Below, one piece after another: positions 7,483 through 10,957 of a DNA stretch of 10,957 nt; position 1 is the stretch's first letter, and every line of letters starts with the position of its first letter. Position numbers and translations under genes: made by a program. This DNA is from an uncultured Prevotellaceae bacterium. GTDB lineage: Bacteria > Bacteroidota > Bacteroidia > Bacteroidales > Muribaculaceae. The notes under the pieces are model-generated. The model was not told the origin of the DNA. It did not search any database and worked only from the letters and a program-made list of their open reading frames with translations. The DNA lies in assembly GCA_946055125.1 (NCBI GenBank), contig CAMGFF010000047.1, forward strand, positions 1-10,957, in the 5' to 3' direction.

Positions 7483-7520
7483 AATCTTTGTATATTCGTT
7501 TTATTGAACCGTCGTGACGA

Positions 7521-9446
7521 TTAGATTAAACAAATGATTGACACTGCTGCAAGGATGGCCGCGCCAAGGATATACACCAACACATAGCCCTGAATAGTGC
7601 CTCCCTGAAGCTTGCGCACGGCGTAGGATGCCGAGTTGGTGACATTGGCAAGCAGGTCGAAGGTGCCGTCGATGATGCGGCGGTCAAACCATGCTATCGG
7701 GCGGCTGATGCAGGCAAAGATAATCTTGTGGGTGATAAACTGGTAGAGCTCGTCCATGTAGAAGCGCTTGTAGGCTGCTGTCCACAGGCCACGGCAAGCG
7801 TCGGCCATCTTGGTGGGCACGGGGTTCTCCTTGTAGTAGAGCACGGTGGCAAGTGCTATGGCTGCCACGGCTATCACGGTGCTGGTGCCTGCCACTGCCC
7901 AAACGATTTGGGTGTGCAGTACCCCACGGTTCCAGGTCACAAGGTCGCCAAAGGGCACGAAACCTGCCACTATCGACACTAAAGAGAGGAAGATGAGCGG
8001 GAAGGTCATCGTCATCGGCGCCTCGTGCGGGGTGTGGTGTCCGTAGTCGGGGTTGTTCCACCAGAATATCTTGTAGTAGAGGCGGAACATATAGAAGGCG
8101 GTCATTCCGGCAACGGCCGACAGCCAGATGCCCCACACGGGGCTGTTGGCGTAGGCTGCCACAAGAATCTCATCCTTACTGAAGAAGCCCGCAAACGGCC
8201 ATATTCCCGATATTGCCAAGCAACCGATGAGGAAGGCTATGTTGCAGATGGGCATATACTTGCGAAGTCCGCCCATCTTGCTCATCTCATTGGAGTGAAC
8301 GGCATGGATAATTGCACCGGCGCAAAGGAAGAGCAGGGCCTTGAACATTGCGTGGGTGAAGAGGTGGAACATAGAAGCCATGTAGCCCACTCCCTCGTGA
8401 AGCTCCGGACGTGCCACGCCGAGCGAGGTTATCATGAAGGCTATCTGCGATATGGTGGAGAATGCAAGCACGCGCTTGATGTCGCTCTGCACGCATGCCA
8501 CGGCTGCCGCATAGAGCGCGGTGACGCAGCCTATCACGGTGATAACCGTCATCGTGCCCTCCTCAAGGCAATACACCGGAAAGAGGCGTGCCACGAGATA
8601 CACACCTGCCACCACCATGGTTGCGGCATGGATAAGGGCTGAAACCGGTGTCGGGCCCTCCATTGCGTCGGGGAGCCAGATGTGCAGCGGGAACATTGCC
8701 GACTTACCGGCACCTCCCATGAAGATGAGCGTGAGCGCCCATGCCATCACCGAGCAGCCCATGAAGGTGGCTCCTCCGGCACTCGTAATGGCAGCGCTGG
8801 GATTGCTGGTGAGCGTAACGAAGTCGAATGTCTTGGTGTAGAACGAGAGAATGAGAATACCGAGCAGGAAGCCGAGGTCGGCGAAGCGGGTCACGATAAA
8901 TGCCTTCTTCGATGCCGATACGGCTGCCGGCAGCGTGTAGTAGAATCCAATCAGCAAGTACGACGACACTCCCACAAGCTCCCAGAAGATGTACATCTGG
9001 AAGATGTTGGTGGCCACCACAAGGCCAAGCATGGAGAAGGTGAAGAGCGACAAGAACGCATAGTAGCGCTGGAAGCCCTTCTCACCATCCATGTAGCCAA
9101 GGCTATAGATGTGCACCATGAGCGACACCGTGGTAATCACGATGAGCATCATCGCCGAAATCGGGTCTAAGAGTATTCCTAACTTAATCACAAGATTCTC
9201 AGTGAACTGAAGCCAGGTGATGTCGAGTACCTCAAGCTGCTGGCGCACGCCATCAACTATCTGGCCCTGACTCGTGCCGAAGAAATAGGTGAGCGCCGAG
9301 GCATAGGCGATGAGAGTGGTCACTCCCATGGCACATGTGCCCAGCAATCCTGCTGTCTTCTTACTCAGCTTCACCCCTACGATGCCCAGAAACAGGAACA
9401 TCACTATGGGGATAATCAATACGGCTACTGTATATGACAATTCCAT
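7521..9446 (-). CDS. nuoL: NADH-quinone oxidoreductase subunit L (complex I proton pump)
   Basis: NuoL is the distal antiporter-like subunit, whose long lateral helix runs along the membrane arm and braces NuoM and NuoN. The product is 641 aa (E. coli 613), with about 16 membrane helices. Functional residues are intact: Glu156 in IFWELVGVSSYLLIGF, Lys248 in GGAGKSAMFPLHIWLPDAM, His273 in LIHAATMV, Lys369 in HAMFKALLF, and Lys424-Asp425 in FFSKDEIL, matching E. coli E144, K229, H254, K342 and K399-D400. A His-rich loop (YGHHTPHEAP, near 468-477) precedes the last core helices, and residues about 540-600 are amphipathic, consistent with the lateral helix before the final membrane segment. It begins only 5 bp after the nuoK stop, so the two are surely co-transcribed. 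Confidence 0.96.
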   Translation of the reverse strand: MELSYTVAVLIIPIVMFLFLGIVGVKLSKKTAGLLGTCAMGVTTLIAYASALTYFFGTSQGQIVDGVRQQLEVLDITWLQFTENLVIKLGILLDPISAMMLIVITTVSLMVHIYSLGYMDGEKGFQRYYAFLSLFTFSMLGLVVATNIFQMYIFWELVGVSSYLLIGFYYTLPAAVSASKKAFIVTRFADLGFLLGILILSFYTKTFDFVTLTSNPSAAITSAGGATFMGCSVMAWALTLIFMGGAGKSAMFPLHIWLPDAMEGPTPVSALIHAATMVVAGVYLVARLFPVYCLEEGTMTVITVIGCVTALYAAAVACVQSDIKRVLAFSTISQIAFMITSLGVARPELHEGVGYMASMFHLFTHAMFKALLFLCAGAIIHAVHSNEMSKMGGLRKYMPICNIAFLIGCLAISGIWPFAGFFSKDEILVAAYANSPVWGIWLSAVAGMTAFYMFRLYYKIFWWNNPDYGHHTPHEAPMTMTFPLIFLSLVSIVAGFVPFGDLVTWNRGVLHTQIVWAVAGTSTVIAVAAIALATVLYYKENPVPTKMADACRGLWTAAYKRFYMDELYQFITHKIIFACISRPIAWFDRRIIDGTFDLLANVTNSASYAVRKLQGGTIQGYVLVYILGAAILAAVSIICLI

Positions 9447-9451
9447 AAGTC

Positions 9452-9763
9452 TTAAAATTTCATTTTGGTGAGTTCACGTATATCGACTTTCTTGACTGCA
9501 CGGAACACATTGATCACAATGGCTATGGCAAGTGCGGTCTCTGCGGCTGCGATACCTATGGCAAAGAGAGTGAACATCATGCCCTCCATCTGCCCCGGGA
9601 ACAAGTAACGGTTAAACACTGTGAAATTGATATCCACCGAGTTGAGCATCAGCTCAAGCGATATCAATATCGCTATCATATTCTTGCGGGTGATGAACCC
9701 ATACACTCCACAGCCAAACATGATGAGGCTGGGAATCAAATACATCAACATTGTTATTTCCAT
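9452..9763 (-). CDS. nuoK: NADH-quinone oxidoreductase subunit K
   Basis: NuoK is a small three-helix subunit of the complex I membrane arm (MrpC/ND4L-like), part of the charged path between the quinone site and the pumps. The product is 103 aa (E. coli 100). Both membrane-embedded glutamates are present: Glu37 in LISLELMLNS and Glu75 in IAAAETALAI, corresponding to E. coli E36 and E72. The loop between them is two residues longer than in E. coli. The ATG at 9763 is 9 bp after nuoJ. An in-frame Met at residue 5 is a possible alternative start, but the upstream one fits the family length. Confidence 0.95.
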   Translation of the reverse strand: MEITMLMYLIPSLIMFGCGVYGFITRKNMIAILISLELMLNSVDINFTVFNRYLFPGQMEGMMFTLFAIGIAAAETALAIAIVINVFRAVKKVDIRELTKMKF

Positions 9764-9772
9764 ATCTCCTTC

Positions 9773-10288
9773 TTATCTTTTACGGGCTATAACAACGCCA
9801 CCGATGATACATGCCAACAACAGAATGCTTATCGCCTCGAAAGGAAGCAGATAGCCCCACTTGTCGGTGCTCAGAAGTGCATGGCCTATGCGCGTGATAT
9901 CGACATTGAGGTTGCTCGACATCTCGCGGCCAAGGAATGCTCCATAGCTGAGCAATGAATAGCCACTCAGTGCCACGCCGGCTACGGCGGCACTTATTCC
10001 CATCCACTTCTTGTGTGTGGTGAGAGGCTCGGAATTGTTGCCGGGGCGGCTCGTGAGCAAAATCGAGAACACAAACAGCACCATAATGCCTCCCGCATAC
10101 ACAGCTATCTGCACAGCGCCAAGAAACTCATATCCCAACTGGAAATAAATTCCCGCCGTGGCAAACAGCACGAAAAGCAAATATGTGGCCGAGCGCAGGA
10201 TTTTGCGCGAAGTCACCGTCAGCACCGAGAACACGATAATTGCAAGCGCAATTATGAAATACATTAAAATATTTCCTACTGAATCCAT
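9773..10288 (-). CDS. nuoJ: NADH-quinone oxidoreductase subunit J
   Basis: NuoJ is the ND6-like subunit with five membrane helices, whose third helix takes part in coupling quinone reduction to proton movement. The product is 171 aa (E. coli 184). The signature third helix reads FLGAVQIAVYAGGIMVLFVF, with the conserved Tyr at residue 64. The last helix has LLPFEAISILLLACIIGG. Between helices four and five lies a longer polar loop (about 118-143). The ATG at 10288 is preceded by a strongly A-rich stretch, typical of Bacteroidetes start regions. It is separated from nuoI by 174 bp, the largest gap in this operon, and from nuoK by 9 bp. Confidence 0.95.
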   Translation of the reverse strand: MDSVGNILMYFIIALAIIVFSVLTVTSRKILRSATYLLFVLFATAGIYFQLGYEFLGAVQIAVYAGGIMVLFVFSILLTSRPGNNSEPLTTHKKWMGISAAVAGVALSGYSLLSYGAFLGREMSSNLNVDITRIGHALLSTDKWGYLLPFEAISILLLACIIGGVVIARKR

Positions 10289-10462
10289 ATTATTTATTTG
10301 TTTTTTATTTTTTTCGCTTTAATGATTGTTTCGGTATTGAAAAGCCATCGTGCCTCTCCGCTCCCTCTGCCCTATTTGCAGGGGTTCATGTTGGTAGCAG
10401 GATTGTCGCGCTGCTGGCTCTCAACCGATATTAGGTGTTTCGTTATGCGGCCGCTCCCCTGT
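10289..10462 (-). other. 174-bp noncoding gap between nuoI and nuoJ
   Basis: No ORF longer than a few codons occurs on the minus strand here (the longest ATG-led reads are under 10 codons). An imperfect nested fold is possible: CAGGGG (10379-10384) with CCCCTG (10456-10461), enclosing AGCAG (10396-10400) with CTGCT (10411-10415). No TAnnTTTG promoter is seen, and no U-tract follows the nested hairpin, so it does not look like a terminator. The last 30 bp before nuoJ are A/T only or nearly so. Function unknown. Confidence 0.5.
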
Positions 10463-10957
10463 TTACTTTGTCTCAGTGGTGGGCTGAGTGGCTGGCTTGG
10501 GTGCGGGTGCCGGCTCCTCCTTCTCGGGGAGGTAGTTGAGCTGCTTCACCAGCTTGTCGCGCGTGAACACAGCCTGCTCAAAGTCGTTGCTGAACTCAAT
10601 GGCGTGGGAGGCGCACGACGTCACGCACAACTGGCAGAACGTGCAGCTGCCAAGGTCGTACATGTATTTCACCAGTTTCTTGCGTTTCTTCCCGTCGGGC
10701 AGCTCCACCATCTTCGACTCGATGTGGATTGTGCCATTCGGGCAGTTCATTTGACATAGTCCACAAGCGATGCACTTATGATTTCCCTCTGAATCATAAA
10801 CAAATTTCAATGTGGCCCTGAATCGCTCGGGAATGTCAAGTGTTTCGCGGTTTTCGGGATACTGTTTCGTAATCTTAGGTGTAACAAGCTCCTTACCCGT
10901 AACTTGCATACCCTGTACGAGGCTCCATGCCCCATTAAAGAGTGACGAGAAATAATC
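10463..10957 (-). CDS. nuoI: NADH-quinone oxidoreductase subunit I, 5' end cut by window
   Basis: NuoI is the peripheral-arm ferredoxin-like subunit holding clusters N6a and N6b, which pass electrons towards the NuoB cluster and quinone. The frame is open to the window edge, giving 164 visible residues; the true start lies outside. The internal ATG at 10909 is not the start, because DYFSSLFNGAWSLVQG, typical NuoI N-terminal sequence, precedes it in frame. Two [4Fe-4S] motifs are visible: CIACGLCQMNCP at visible residues 62-73 and CTFCQLCVTSCA at 105-116. The second lacks the usual Pro after the last Cys (Ala-Ser-His-Ala instead). The C-terminus is a Pro/Ala/Thr-rich tail (PEKEEPAPAPKPATQP). 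The genes upstream, including any nuoEFG, are not visible; Bacteroides complex I is known to lack the NuoEFG NADH module. Confidence 0.95.
   Translation of the reverse strand, partial: DYFSSLFNGAWSLVQGMQVTGKELVTPKITKQYPENRETLDIPERFRATLKFVYDSEGNHKCIACGLCQMNCPNGTIHIESKMVELPDGKKRKKLVKYMYDLGSCTFCQLCVTSCASHAIEFSNDFEQAVFTRDKLVKQLNYLPEKEEPAPAPKPATQPTTETK

Noticed and set aside
10298..10759. Plus-strand frame of 153 codons crossing the nuoI-nuoJ gap
   Set aside because: Most of it is antisense to nuoI, including the iron-sulfur motifs, and its translation shows no family features.
10909..10909. ATG at 10909 as the nuoI start
   Set aside because: The frame continues upstream to the window edge with NuoI-like N-terminal residues (DYFSSLFNGAWSL), so the true start is outside.

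Overview
The window looks like the chromosome of a gut-type Bacteroidales bacterium, with Muribaculaceae or a related family as my best guess. The support is a Bacteroidetes-style promoter (TAnnTTTG at -7, TTTG near -33), a lipoprotein whose Cys is followed by a Ser-Gly-Asp-Asp surface-export-like motif, a fimbrillin-like domain, and NuoI-NuoN proteins with Bacteroidetes-like sequence. Family-level placement is inference. All supported genes lie on the minus strand, so transcription runs from high to low coordinates.

Right part (4466-10957): the distal end of a respiratory complex I operon in the order nuoI (5' end cut by the window), nuoJ, nuoK, nuoL, nuoM, nuoN. NuoI carries two [4Fe-4S] clusters in the peripheral arm. 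NuoJ and NuoK form part of the membrane hinge, and NuoL, NuoM and NuoN are the three antiporter-like proton pumps. Spacing is tight (5-47 bp) except for a 174-bp noncoding gap between nuoI and nuoJ. NuoL and NuoN keep all the charged pump residues I checked. NuoM has Leu where E. coli NuoM has the TM7 lysine K234.

Junction (4142-4465): a strong intrinsic terminator (14-bp perfect inverted repeat) closes the nuo operon. It is followed within about 20 bp by a good Bacteroidetes promoter and a leader of roughly 175 nt holding three GCCGG-type repeats that can pair in alternative ways.

Left part (1-4141): a three-gene surface or secreted-protein operon. The order is a 147-aa secreted protein with a type IX secretion-like C-terminal domain, a 689-aa secreted protein with a carbohydrate-binding beta-helix-like domain (4-bp ATGA overlap with the first gene), and a fimbrillin-like lipoprotein that runs off the window. 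They are linked by shared modules: the first two have related N-terminal segments of about 50 residues, and the last two have related C-terminal domains. The operon is probably a cell-surface adhesion or glycan-binding system, but no substrate can be named. I see no RNA genes, CRISPR arrays, insertion sequences or phage genes.
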